From assembly GCA_021234155.1 (NCBI GenBank), contig JAJEKV010000316.1, positions 250,001-314,000 of the forward strand: 64,000 nucleotides of DNA, given 5' to 3'. Made by a program: the position numbers and the translations under genes. The notes under the pieces are model-generated. The model saw nothing but the letters and a program-made list of their open reading frames with translations, did not search any database and had not been told where the DNA came from. Positions 22,646 through 34,560 of the stretch are shown piece by piece (position 1 is the stretch's first letter; each line of letters begins with the position of its first letter). The DNA is from Isoetes taiwanensis. Its lineage: Eukaryota; Streptophyta; Lycopodiopsida; Isoetales; Isoetaceae.

Positions 22646-23231
22646 TATTTGCTACAAATATACTGCTAATGGACAATGTGTACAGCTTGCAACATGGAAC
22701 TCTATACATGAAGGTAGGGAGGAGCCCTAGCTCCATTTTATTTTTATTTTTACCCAATGGGACATCGTAACCCAGGTAGCATGCAACATATTGTTGATAA
22801 CAGTGTTACACCATATAATTACCACCAGAATCCATATGTGCTGTCTGAGGGGTATCTGCAGCAAACAAAATTGCACAGCCTCTGCTTCCTTGGGGCGTAT
22901 TTGTCACTTGCCTTGCTTTTTACGGGTAAAAGCATGAAAGGGTGTACGTACATCGTACTGAATTGAAGGACAAATTTGTGCTTTTTTGGGGTACATTTTA
23001 GATGTACATCAAGATACTCTGGTTTGTCGTTTTGTGTCAGGTTTGCAATGATTGCAAGATCATCCCTGACAGCGCCCCCGAAATTCTTGGTGAACCACCG
23101 AACCAATTCGAATGGATCCGTCCCTCCCTTTCCAAAATTCCCCTCTTTCACAGGACGAACACCGAACGAATTCCAGAAGCAAACACATACCAATTGAATC
23201 TACAAGAAATACAAATCAATTTCAAACTGTT

Positions 23232-24885
23232 CATGGAGGGTGAGAATTCCAATGGAAGTGGTGGTTCTAAGCGCAAGTATGCCGACATTGGACAGTGTTA
23301 TGCCACAAAACAAATAAAGCAGTGTATTGACAGGTCGGTGGATTGCATCTCAGTTGCTTGCAAACGCTTCATCCAGATCAAAGATTAGTTTTTAGTGCTC
23401 GTTTGTTGCAAGATGATAGGCTTTTTTCTTTTTTCGAACCTGTAATTGGAAATCCTTCCGAAGTTATTGTTATGAAATCAATGATCAGAAACTTGAAAGA
23501 TGGGCTTCAAGAAGTAAAGTCTGCTAATAGCAAAGATAAATTGGCTGCAAAACATTCACTGTTATCAATGATTCTTTGGAAAAAGGAGATATAAACAAGA
23601 ATGTTTCTTCAAAATTGCTAAAGATACAGCCAAGAAATTTATCCAAAGCTGCAGCAAGAAGGAAGATAATGTCATTAAGTGGAGCAAATGTATGGGCTTT
23701 GGCAGGAAGGATGCCAAGATCAAATAGAATCGATGATTCAATCAAATGTTAGGTTCGTGAATTTTGACTTAATAATACCAAGTTTCACCAAAGGTTAGAG
23801 ATGTCATGAAGAGGAGAACACAAGTAATACAATACCTTGATATCTCACAGGTTTGCTCTTGTAATTGAATCAATTCAGTTTTGGAGATTATGTTTTCTTC
23901 CAAAATTCTTTCATGACTTTCTTCTGTATATTCTAGTTCTGTTCCGAGTGACCTGTTAATGAATACACATGGTTTTCATGAAATGTATTGCATATTACAT
24001 TGTTTACATTTTTACATTGTTTACATAGTAGCAGAAATCTTGCAGTGATGTGCTATTAGGTACTTTTTAGATGTACATCCATTAACACTTACATGTCCAT
24101 GCAGCTGCATTTACATGTACTTGAATATCAAAATTACATCCGTTTACATTTAAGTGTACTTTCAGGTAATGAAGCCAAACAATTCATACATATGTACATT
24201 AGATGTACTGATATTGTAACATTAATGTGATGTACTAATATTGTAACATTAATTAGATGTACATTAGATGTACATTGGATGTACATTAAATGTACAGTAA
24301 CAGATCAGTGGAACTGTTGGATGTACATTAGATGTACAGTAACAGATTAGTGGAACTGTTGGATGGACATTTTATGTACATAGAACATACATTAAATGTA
24401 CAATTGTATAGTTCAATACTCTGGATGCATCTGGTTGCCGACATCATTTTGCTAACATGGTCTTTAATGCTTTTGTTATTGCAGTCTGAGCTTTGTCAAC
24501 AGTTTGTATATCAGAATCCTGATACCAAAATTCGCCTTCGACAGTTTGAGTATCTGAAACCTGATTGCATAAGGAAATTGAAGGAGAGAAACACATGTTG
24601 TGTCAATCATGAGCAAAGCGATCCGTACATTTAAAGGCCTTCAATGATATGAGGAGATCCCTACATGTTAATTGCACTTGCTGCTGCAGTGTCTGTGCAT
24701 CCCATCAAAACAATGGAGTATGTCAAGCAAACAAGAAGACTTTTGATAATGTTAGTATCTTATGGAGGTCAACAGTTTGCGAGAAATATGTGACGGATGA
24801 ATGGCATAAACTAAAATGCATCAAAGGTGAATGTGATGAATGTGGAGTGAAGAAATTAGACATTTGTCCAAAAGAGGAAATTTAG
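23232..24885 (+). pseudogene. Cys-rich transposon-type gene, frameshifted (family unnamed)
   Basis: Starts MEGENSNGSGGSKRKYADIG at 23232. Coding-quality sequence then shifts frame near 23388 (RLVFSARLLQDDRLFSFFEP) and near 23561 (KGDINKNVSSKLLKIQPRN, RRKIMSLSGANVWALAG), and ends at a GT-like site about 23750. It resumes after a TTATTGCAG acceptor at 24484 (KIRLRQFEYLKPDCIRKLK). One more frameshift precedes a Cys cluster: CTCCCSVC, VCQANKKTF, WRSTVCEKYVTDEWHKLKC, GECDECGVKKLDICPKEE. The C-x-C/C-x2-C layout suggests zinc binding. I have an impression of similar uncharacterised proteins in bryophyte genomes, but no name. At least three frameshifts make it a pseudogene. The intron holds a TGTACAT-rich array. 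Confidence 0.5.
24052..24405. repeat. TGTACAT-rich array, left copy
   Basis: About fifteen occurrences of gatgtacatta-like words, each containing the palindrome tgtaca, lie in the presumed intron of the Cys-rich pseudogene. A comparable array is at 28215-28640. Confidence 0.75.
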
Positions 24886-26014
24886 AATGTCGACTGGTGT
24901 ATGCATATGTCAATGAGCCATCCAAAAAAGGTACCTTTTCCCAAAGTCCAGGAAGAGCAGTATAGAAGCGACAATCGGTCCCCAACTCTATGTACTTGCA
25001 GCTTGTGTTGGTTTGTATTACCTCTGGGTGCAGCAGAACTCTATCTCTTAGTTTCTTAATAGTCTTTTGTGTTTCAGTCCATTCATCTACAAAGCAAATG
25101 AAGATCACTTAATTATGTATACACACTCATAATTGTACCAATAAGAAAGACAGTAAAAACAGAGTACTCAAGTGCAATGAATAAAAACTTTGATACATAT
25201 ATTCATAACTGGAGAATTTGTACATCAGTCAAAGTCTGTACCAACAATGGGCCAGTCGAGAGACCAATAACATGATGGCAGTTTCTGCATTCCTTGCTCC
25301 ATATATTGACTAAATTTAGGCAAGTTAGAGCACCCAAGTTGCACGCCATAGTTTGCCCGGCAAAAACTGTTCCACACCGCTCGATATGTTATCTGCTTTG
25401 ATTAGTCATTGGATGCTCTTTTCACATAAACTATACCATCTTCAGTCATTTTGAATCCATTAAGCCATGGAATGAGCTCCATGACAAGCAATCTGCCGCC
25501 AGCTAATATCGGTGTCCAAGAGAAAGGATATATGTAGCTTCCTGCAGAATTCAGAGTGGATTTGTATCTTTCGTCGTCGATCAGAACTGTATTTCCATAG
25601 TAGTCTGGGTATTCTTTCCATACCATAGCTAATGGTTTCACAAACAACCCCCGTTGAGGTTCAATAGGGTGTTTGTGTGGCAGAGTCCAACACTGCTCCT
25701 GGCTGTAAACAAACTTCAGCTTTATGGAAAGAACATCACAAATATGATCCACAATTGGTTGAAGATTTTTAGAAGTGAGTGAAGACCAGATGGCAACATC
25801 AAACCCTTCTCTTACAAATGCTAATGATGATGCTAACCCGGCGCCCGCAAGAAAAAACCACGTTTCCTAAATTGAATTGAAGCTCATCTTTCTGGATCTG
25901 TTGGTATCTTGAGTTAATATTTTCATTCTTGTGCACACTCTTGCCCAACACAGAATTTAAGTCCAGTTCTACTACTCGAATCACAACCTCTGCCCACAAT
26001 CGCGACCTCTGCAC
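24880..26014 (-). pseudogene. FCP1/NIF (TIM50-like) HAD phosphatase pseudogene
   Basis: HAD-superfamily Asp phosphatases of the FCP1/NLI-interacting-factor type dephosphorylate protein Ser/Thr. Reading the minus strand: VVELDLNSVLGKSVHKN corresponds to motif I in its LDLNGxL form. A frameshift at a run of T (about 25850) follows, then FVREGFDVAIWSSLTSKN, which is motif II (WSS), then FVYSQEQCWT, VKPLAMVWKEYPDYYG and VLIDDERYKSTLN, which is motif III/IV (the DD pair). The frame ends with a TGA near 25402. Further coding-like sequence continues at 25390-25240 (YRAVWNSFCRANYG) and, after a TTTGTAG acceptor, at 25090-24880 (KLRDRVLLHPEV, GLWEKVPFL). The frameshift and stop make a working enzyme unlikely. 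It lies inside the CACTA, downstream of and on the same strand as the C48-like gene. Confidence 0.65.
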
Positions 26015-26248
26015 TCATGATTTCTTCCTATCAGATTTCTGTTGTCTGCATTTGTACTTCCAAATTCCCTTTTTCGACCCACTCTCTGTGTGGCTTTTCT
26101 AGATTCAAGATATTCGAAGCTCCACAATCTAGTTATTTGCACAGGTGTAAGTGAGACAAAAAAAATCATTTTTTCATTATTTATTGAGTACAAAGAAGCT
26201 CGGAGTATGGCTCATACAAAACTGTAATTTACAAACAAGTCAAAGAGA

Positions 26249-28141
26249 CTATCTACCCTGTGTAGGAACAACTGTTTGTATATTCATCTCGCCTTCTACA
26301 ATTAATGCCTCCATTAGATGATCCCTCTGTGACTTGGCATAGGCATCAGTGAACCAACTGGGTGTCATCTGCATGGTGCACAAGTATTAGAGGACTATAC
26401 CAACAAATAACTAATAGGAAAATAACATGTTCAACTTACAAAAATGGAGCTTGGCTGTGCACCAACCATGGCATCTATGAATTTGTGCATGCAAGCCACA
26501 ATGTGCATGCAAGGTTTGCTGGTACTAGTTTCTGGCACTTTAGGATAGAAGACAGGAGCATCAAAGTTCTTCCTACCATGGCTTAAGCTGTTGGATCCCA
26601 ACATCATGTTATTGATCACAAGCTTATGAAACCTGCAAAATTGCAATGTGAGAATAAATAAAGCATAAGAAATTGCAATATGAGAATAATCAAATCATAA
26701 AAAACAAAACAGAAACTCATACTTACTTCTGGACCACTTTAGCATCGGGTACATAGCCTTTGACAGAAGAGAGGATCTGTATACTTGGGCTAGCTATAGA
26801 TGGAAAAGTGCTTTTCGATGGACCAGGAAGCACAAGTATTGCCAATGCCACATTTGGGCCTTGCAGAATTGGAACAAATATGTATTGGCATCTTGCAATC
26901 AAAATGCCATCCAACCGTTCCTTTATGTTAGTGTTCTGTGCATCTGCCCCCCTGTTCTTGAGGGAATTCACAAAATTCTGGAAGTTGTCCGGTCGTAACA
27001 TAAAAAACTTGTGTTTCCAATCAGATGAAAGACAGCTACAAAGGTACCTGCACACAAATCCAGAATACATATTAATACATAAGATGAGTGACTTAGGAAA
27101 TGAAATAACATAAATATGTTGAAATGCTAGCCTACCTCTCATAGACATCTACCATCTTAGAGGTCAAGTCCAGCTTCCAGCAGAACTCGTCAACATCACT
27201 TTGAAAGACAGAGGGTGCAGGCTTAGGAGGACAGTCCCTATAAGGAGTGAATGGAACCAACTTTTTCAGCATTAGCAAAAGAATATATCTATTGTAATCA
27301 ATTGTATATTACTCACCTTGTTTTTTCATCACCTGCTTCAGCATCTTCTGTGGACTGCTGCACCTTCTTTGTTGTCACATCAATATCTGCTTGTAGGTCC
27401 TCCTCTTCATCTTCCGGTTCCAACTCAGCAGGATCATTTTCCTTCACGGCCTGTGATCGTGTCCTATGTACAAAAAAAATGTGGTTAATTATCATAAATC
27501 TGAGATGTTTAACAAAATTAGCTCATCTTGTACATACCTCTTTCTTGGTGGTGGTGACACTTTTTTGCCTGGAGATTTTCTTTTCGGAGGATATTTTTTT
27601 GTTGCTGGAGATTTTGCCTGTTTTTTACCTCTTGGAGTTACATAACCAGCAGTCTTTTGCCTCCTCTTTGGAGTGGACTCAACTACCAACTCAACTTCCT
27701 CTTCCCTGCACTCTCTTGGGTTAAAATCTGGATCTGTGTCCTTTGTAGCTTCTGTAACATGTACAGAACTGGCACCTGCAGATGATGCTGAGACAGAAGC
27801 TGAATCTTTCTTAGGGGCTTCTCCAATTACTAATTTAGCACTTGCTGATGAAAGTGTTTCTGTTGGAGCAGTCAGTGAAGGCTCTGCACCTGCAACTGCT
27901 TTAGCTTTCTCAACTGCTATCCTCTCTATTTCCTTAACTTCACTTTGCCATGTTCGAAGAGGCACTGTTGCAGATGGTTCTATTACTGGCACTGTAAATG
28001 TCATTGGTGATCTGGAGCTGGATGGTTTCGGGTCTACAGATTCGGTCTGCTTGTGGTCAATAAAATCTGTAAAGAGAGTCAATGTAGATGGCTGAAGAAC
28101 ATCAGCCATGAAAGGTGCTTCTGGGATAGGAACAACCTCAT
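26249..28141 (-). CDS. Ulp1/C48-like protein with altered catalytic positions, intact spliced frame
   Basis: Six exons on the minus strand: 28141-27538, 27463-27317, 27237-27136, 27047-26727, 26632-26440 and 26368-26249 (TAG). All introns are GT..AG and every junction keeps frame, giving about 495 residues; a 5' exon is unresolved because the first exon opens behind an acceptor (TTTGCAG). Layout: Ser/Thr/Pro-rich N-terminus, basic stretch (PKRRQKT, KKQAKSP, PPPRKR), acidic linker (ELEPEDEEEDLQ), then a region with Ulp1-like order: MVDVYERYLCSCL, FQNFVNSLKNRG, CQYIFVPILQGPNVALAILV, IQILSSVKGY, then SKPCMHIVACMHKFI. In active Ulp1 proteases the matching places are HW, D(S) and DCG; here I read N-V, SS and P-C-M, so it is probably not a protease. 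CACTA and MULE elements are known to carry Ulp1 genes. The C48 assignment rests on pattern only. Confidence 0.55.
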
Positions 28142-28214
28142 CTGCAAACAAACAAATGATCTAAATTTCAATAGACATAAAAGAACATGAAAACAGAACT
28201 TAAACAATGAGAAA

Positions 28215-28640
28215 TATCAGGTACATTCTGCTTCAACAGGTACATTTCATGTACATAAAATGTACCAAATGTACGTAACTACATTTAACTATAGCCAAAT
28301 GTGCATGTAATGTACCTTAATGTACATAGATGTACCTCAATGCACCCAGATGATACATCAGATGTACCCAGGTATCCAGTTAGGGAATGTAGATCTATGC
28401 CCAAAAAAAGCACATATATGTAAAAAATGCACATACTTATGAATCCATCTACAGATGCACTCTAAAAATAAATGCATGTACATCTATTTGCAGATGTAGA
28501 CTCCATTAGATACATGTACAACTGATATATCTGCAGTCCAAGCTCAAAAATAAAAGCATCAATAAACAAGCAAATATATGTCTATGTACCTCTGCTTACA
28601 GATGTACACTAAAAGTTATACATGTACAAGGAATAGCAAT
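28215..28640. repeat. TGTACAT-rich array, right copy
   Basis: Repeated atgtaccaaatgtac, aatgtacatagatgtacctc and related words lie just upstream of the C48-like gene. With the array at 24052-24405 and a single pair at about 22990-23010 it brackets two convergent genes, so it may mark the subterminal regions of a nested element. Confidence 0.65.
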
Positions 28641-28649
28641 GCACTGAAA

Positions 28650-30560
28650 GCCATATATGTAGAACTATGCAGATTACAATAACAAATATAAATTAAGAGA
28701 AATATAAGTTTAAATTAATTGAGAGCAATTGAGAGTTTAAATTAATGCAGAGTGAAGGAATTCAGGACGTTGAGAGATAATAAGCATATTGGAGTATTTT
28801 GCACAAGATGTATTAAACATCATAGACTGCATATTATTCAATATAATGGCAATGCAAAGGTAGAAGCATCACAGAATTGTCAATAGTCAAGACTTAAATA
28901 AGAGAGGATATGTTTCAGGGGACAAAGATATAATAGTCAACAACAGATCCAACAATAGCTTAAAGGATTCAAACCCATGACCACCTCCATGGCTAATCTA
29001 ATCTCAGTTTCTCAGTTTCTACATTTGGCATGCCAGGTTTAGGCATATAGGTTGTCGAGCCTTAGGGAGACTATCTAGACTGCAAATTTTTCAAGGGTTG
29101 CCTGCTTTGAAGTCTTATGCATTCGAATGTGAGGCCCTCGTCACAATGGAAACGGGATCTCAAGAGCGATCTTTATTATTGCACCTTGTTACAATGTGAT
29201 CTTCTTGTTGCTTTTGTGCATAGTACCAGTTTATGCAATGCCACGTTTAAGTCTATGAGATCATAAACAATTTAGCTTACTTGACGAATATATGAGTTCG
29301 TACTTCTTTCTTGTGCCATGGAATGAGAACACCTTCACCGAAATCCATCGTGTGTAGCCTGGGCATTACTTTCTCATCAATGACTTTGCTTAATTCTTCC
29401 CGCCCCTTTGTTGACTTCGAGTGCGAACTTTTGGAGGGTTTTTTTTTTAAGGTTAAGAGGGTTTTTAATTATGAAAGATGTTTATACAAAAGTTTGATTG
29501 GTTTAGGGGTAGTTATTTTTTATAAAGTAAACGAAAAATATGACAATTACGTATAAAGAAACCATCATCATCATACTAAAGGTTACACAAATTTGGCACA
29601 ATATAAGAAGTGTCAATTAAGTTGGGTTAGAATTGAAACTAAAGTTACATAGCCGGTTGTATAAATTTAATAGTCATCGCAAGTTACATAAAAAGGTATT
29701 AGAAATGAAGCCATAAGGTCATAAAGGTCTAAGCACATCAGTATGATGGCTTTATCCTTCTTCACAACCTTCAATAAAAAAAATCAATAAGGTTATGTCG
29801 CATGATGGGTTGCCCTCATAAATGGGGTAGGGAAGGATGGAATGAGTTTAGGATTCAAAATTTTATGAAAATTGAGTTAAACAAAAGTCCTTTTAGTTTT
29901 GTGATAAATAAGACACCTCAAACTTCAGCAGGACGTGTCCAATCTAATAAAAAAATAGTAGGACAAAGCCCAATTTTTTTAACACAAAAAATTCCACAAA
30001 CGAGCGTTAAAACTTGTTTGTGTAGTTTAGTAAGGTGATATAACTTTGACTTATAAACCCTAGTATACAAGTTTGCCTAGAATACTTAATGTAATTAAAT
30101 TAAAATGCAGCCTAAATGAGAGAGCATAGGTCTACAAAAATGAAATGAATCTAAAGGATTCATAAGAACATGCCTCTCTTAAGGGCTTGAAAAAAACATG
30201 ACACATTAGCGTGAATGTCATGTAACATTTGAGATTTCAGCATGTCCATGTAAGTATGTTAATGTCCATATTGTCTATGGATATGAAAACTCTAATACAG
30301 CTGGATTGATTCATATATTATAATATCTTCACTTTATTCACTTCTGCTTTTTATTTTGAGCATCTTGAAATTTGTTCAGCATTGTCTTCCAATGTGTAGG
30401 TGCCTGTAACAGGAGCTGCTTTGCCTTGAATTTTCACGCCCTTAATGTAAGGGTCATCTATCCATGAAAAACCAAAACTTCTACACTTTTTCATAGGCTT
30501 ATAAACATCCGCATCAGAGGCTGCACTAAGGTTACATCAGATGCCCTCATATCTGCTGTG
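28650..30560. other. AT-rich interval inside the CACTA, nothing recognised
   Basis: Short frames only, no domain pattern and no clear repeat. The sequence at 29430-29720 is low in complexity (long T and A runs). Confidence 0.5.
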
Positions 30561-30639
30561 AACTTGAAGTAATTATAGATGAGAATAAACTTTCTGGCGA
30601 AATATCAATTCCAAGGAACTTTGTGAAATGAACGTACCA

Positions 30640-31446
30640 TGTAACATCCAAGCCTTGAGGTCTCCATATAAACTCATCTCCTTCAAGGGGCATATTCCAT
30701 GAACACTTTGTAGACCTCTTGTAGCTGGAAAACCCAAGTCAATTGGGCTCTTGCTTGCTCCTACTAAATCTAAATAGATGCCTAAAAATACCTGATCTAG
30801 ATGGTGCTGATGGTCTGAACCTTTTGATCCTTGATTCAAATGGAGAACCAACAATTGTAAGGTGCAATAAATGACTCTATTTCCCATGGAAAGACCCTCT
30901 CTTGCCTCTCATTAGCAGTATGCTCATCCCATCCTCCTTGGAAAGTACATAAAATAATGCTAAGGGGAACATTAATAAGTTAACAAACTTTGAACAATCA
31001 CGCTCTAAGTATAATAGCATAATTGCTTACAATGAAGTCCAATACAAACCTTGTTTCAAACACCTCCACTTCGTACTTGGCCATCTTCTTGGATCAATAT
31101 CTCCAACTGCAATGATAGTACCCATATATCTACAATACATGAAGACACCATTATAGATATTTGATCCAAAAAGCTACACTTAAAAAACTTGGAAGCAAAA
31201 GGCCGCCAAGAGAACGATAACCTTAGTTCTATAGATCTCTCAGTTTCAAATTGCATTTTGAATCGCATCCCAAGTGACAGATTAAATTCGAAAGCTTTCA
31301 TGTATTTATAATGATGCAGGACTTGCCCTAGTAAACCAGTTAGCATAGCAAAAATCTAACTGGAACTAAAAGCAGAATGTGTGACATAAATATATTTACT
31401 GTGGATTGTAGAAGACACTGAACATAGTCTTTGTACTGCATGTGTT
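30640..31446 (-). pseudogene. ARF: Auxin response factor (ARF) middle-domain fragment with introns
   Basis: ARFs bind auxin-response promoters. The fragment covers the conserved Auxin_resp region (PF06507) that follows the B3 domain. Minus-strand exons: about 31433-31398 after a CATGCAG acceptor (TKTMFSVFYNP); about 31305-31220 (KYMKAFEFNLSLGMRFKMQF, ERSIEL); about 31129-31060 (MGTIIAVGDIDPRRWPSTKW); about 30950-30850 (WDEHTANERQERVFPWEIES). Typical ARFs read MFSVYYNPR, KYMEA...SVGMRFKM, GTI.G.GDIDP.RWP.SKWR and WDE....R.DRVSPWEIE, so the match is clear. Introns are retained, so this is a genomic capture and not a processed copy. Neither the B3 domain nor a PB1 domain is seen nearby. Continuation to 30573 is weak. 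Confidence 0.8.
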
Positions 31447-31840
31447 TGACCAGCAAAGAACAAAGCACAAAAGGATTGGAAATAGCAAATTACATGTACA
31501 AAAATCGCAAACCCAAAGCCCGCAGCTACAGTTTAGCCAAAGCCTGCTCCTTCGACCAACGAATTTGAAGCATGCGCGCCGACGCGCCCTCGTTGTTGCT
31601 TTTGTGCAGACCCTAAAAATGTCAAGAAAGAAAGTTGGGGAAGAAAAGCGATGGATTCGTCCTCTGAGAAGCTTCTCCAACTCGAATTCTATGCTTCCTA
31701 TGGTTTCTGTTGGAAGCTTTACTGGATTCAAGCTTCGGTTCTCCCAAAAACACAACTCCTTTTTTACTCTGGCTCTGGTTATGTATATATTGTTGGCTAT
31801 GTATATATTGTTGGATTGAATTTTCACATCTGTAGACCTA

Positions 31841-31978
31841 GTGCGCCGGCGCACACCCTCTAGCTGGCAATAGTTGATAAGTGAACTTAGATGCAAGCAC
31901 CTCTTCAAAACCCAAGAAAATAGCAAATGTTGAAAATAATCCTCTGCTCTTGGAGCAGGTGCGCCGGCGCACACCCTC
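31841..31978. repeat. Two copies of a 20-bp GC-rich word with palindromic core
   Basis: gtgcgccggcgcacaccctc occurs at 31841-31860 and 31959-31978. It contains the palindrome gtgcgccggcgcac. A related GC-rich word (gcgcgccgacgcgcc) lies near 31577. This stands out in an AT-rich setting. Confidence 0.75.
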
Positions 31979-31999
31979 AAAAGCTGCACGAGATTCTTT

Positions 32000-34350
32000 C
32001 ATCGGCAGGGCAGTGGCAGATTCTTCAATGATATGCAATACGGTATTTCTTTAAAGTATGCAATAGATTCTTCAATGGTGGCAGATTTCTTCAATGGTTC
32101 AATTGAGTATTGCAATTAGAGATTTTGCATGGCTTGGAGCACTTGATATAATTTTCTTTGCCTTTTTCATGCCTGTCCAAAGCCTAAAAGGACGGCTTCC
32201 CATGAGCTTCTCGACCCCAGATTTTCTGGAGCTCAAAAGAGATGCCTCATTCCTATGAACCTAACAAGGCTGGATCCTATCTTCTTGGCATGAATGGGAC
32301 GAGTTTTAGAAGGAAAGACAAAAGTTTATGCCGTAAATTTAAAAAATGAGAAAAGCAATTCTTGATCTCACCGTCCAGAAATGAAGCAACAATGCTTCAT
32401 TTTTAAGTCCGAAACCTGAGCTCCTCCAGGCGAGGTGCTCATCCGAACACCTAAGATCAACGTTGACCTCAAGGAAACCTTGAGGTTTTGGGCCCATGGA
32501 AAACTGCCCTAAGGGAACATTGTTCATAGAAAACTAAGTCTTTGGCAGGGGAAAGAGTGATATTGTTTTGACTTATGCAACTTTTATTGGGACATTTCCT
32601 CTAAATAAATATTCGTAGCTCCAAATTTTTTGTGCCTCTATAATGGTTGTAGCCATGCAAAGCAAAATTTCTACATATGTTCAAAGCTTACTTCATCTAT
32701 TATTAGTACATTTTCCTAAGTGGAAAGAGTCTTGCACAAAGGGCCCCTTTGGGTTTTAAACTTTGTGTCTTAGATTATTGTACTTTTTTTAAATGATCAA
32801 TAATCAAATTTGTCTCTCGTCCTTCCAATAAGAAATGCTTACAACTTCATTTTGATGTAACATGCATGAAAGTCAACATCCCTCATACGAATGTCAACTA
32901 CAAAGGTCCAACTTTACAACTACAAGGTCATACACAAAAGTCAACATCCCTTATATGGATGTCAAATACAAGCTTCATATTTCGTAGGTCAAGAGAAGCT
33001 TATAGAGTAAAGATCTTCAAGTATTTAGCTTCTATATTCCATGTAAGCATTAGTAAGGGTCTACAAGCATCCCACATGTATATGCTTGGATGTTATGGTA
33101 AAACTGAAATGGGTATATATTCCATGCAACCATCTGATTTACATATTTGCAAGACCATCAACCATGAGCTTATATTCTTCTTGGACACCATCCAACTTAT
33201 GTCTAACAAAGAGTCCTTACTTGAGAATGCATGGGAGAATATTTCACGCATGCTATTTCTTGTTTCACACCGTTCTGTAATAGTTGTTGGTGTGGTTTGT
33301 GCACTACAATATATTATGAGTGTATACTTTGAATGTGCTCACTTTATGATTGCATTTTGCTCTATATTAAAAAATAAACTAATGTAGTTTACATCCTGCC
33401 ACATCAAGATATTCTTAAGAATATTCTTCTAAGAAACCCTCTAAGCCCTCTTCAAAAAAACCCTCCAAATAAAATCCCCCCTTGACTTCGAAGAAAATGT
33501 AGGATGATAATCTTCAATGCCTCTTGTAGCGATTTCTTCATTCTAATTAATAGCAACTTGGTAGCTTTAGTAACATGTTTTGAATACTAACTAACTGAAA
33601 TATCAATCTTACCGTCAATAAAATATCATATTGCCCTGTTGCCTCAAAGTGCATCTTCAAAAATGCCTTCCCACAGAGTGGATCCTTAGGGTACATTTTC
33701 AGCCAAGTCTCAGTGTCATATATCATTTCATAGGTTACTCTAATGGTTCCCATGAGGAATTACTGTCCAAAAACTGTGCACACAAATAAGCAATCACAAA
33801 ACAGAGCATTCACAAAACAGAGTAAACTCGCTTCCACCAATAATTAGTTATACTCACCTATCTTGGTGGTCACCAACCAAGCCAGACCTTTTTATACAAA
33901 TGTGATGTTTTCTACGAGACGAGTTCCTTGTAGATATAACTTCAATCAGTCTTCTAAAACTTGATTTAAATTGAATCTAATTACGTATAACTAAACACAA
34001 ATACCATTCAAAGGTAAGGGAGGATGTCCATCAATGCAGCGCCCGTCAGAAAATTGCCTAGACTTGGCACACATTTCTCATAAACTGGCTTATGCCCAAA
34101 CCACTTTACAAGTTCATATAAAAATTCAGAACAAAAGATGTAAAGCATCCAACAAAGTTCCAAGGATACAAGCACCCTAATGGTCATGTGCTGCCCTTCA
34201 CAGTGCTCTATCGCCATTTGGAGTAGGTGTGCTATGTAGATTCGATGTATATGCTCAATGACCTTAAACTAATGACCTTAAACTAATGGATTGATGCTTA
34301 TTCTAAAATTCTAGTGGCTTACTCATTTTCTGCCTAGTTTCCCATTGTAA
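32000..34350. other. CACTA interior, no recognised gene
   Basis: Contains a 173-codon plus-strand frame (32866-33387) with a duplicated aagtcaacatccct word, and minus-strand frames near 33547-33753 and 34008-34217, none resembling a known family. The latter two are flanked by splice-like sites and could be remnants of another captured gene. Confidence 0.4.
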
Positions 34351-34394
34351 ACAACAAATTGAACATAAATTCATGCCAACTGAGTGATTCGTTT

Positions 34395-34560
34395 GTGCAT
34401 TACCTTAATTCGTTTTCCCTTGAATCTTATTCGGAAGATTCATTTCTCCTTAACCTTAATCGGAAGCTCTGCCTTATTTGGAAGATTTGTTTCAACTTCA
34501 ACCTTATTCGGAAGCTCTGCCTTATTTTATTTGGAAGCTCTGCCGGATTCGTTCACTGCA
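34395..34560 (+). repeat. Short direct repeats upstream of the transposase gene
   Basis: cttattcggaagctctgcc and close variants (ttatttggaaga, aatcggaagctctgcc) occur about six times. They lie 180-340 bp before the first transposase codon, so they may be a promoter or protein-binding array. Confidence 0.6.

Noticed and set aside
31396-31989. 197-codon minus-strand frame leading into the ARF exon
   Set aside because: Only the last dozen codons (TKTMFSVFYNP) match ARF and these start at a splice acceptor. The upstream part is Cys/Arg-rich and looks like an intron or inserted DNA.
32866-33387. 173-codon plus-strand frame in the CACTA interior
   Set aside because: It contains an internal nucleotide duplication, has no domain pattern and an AT-rich low-complexity end. 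Coding is not supported.
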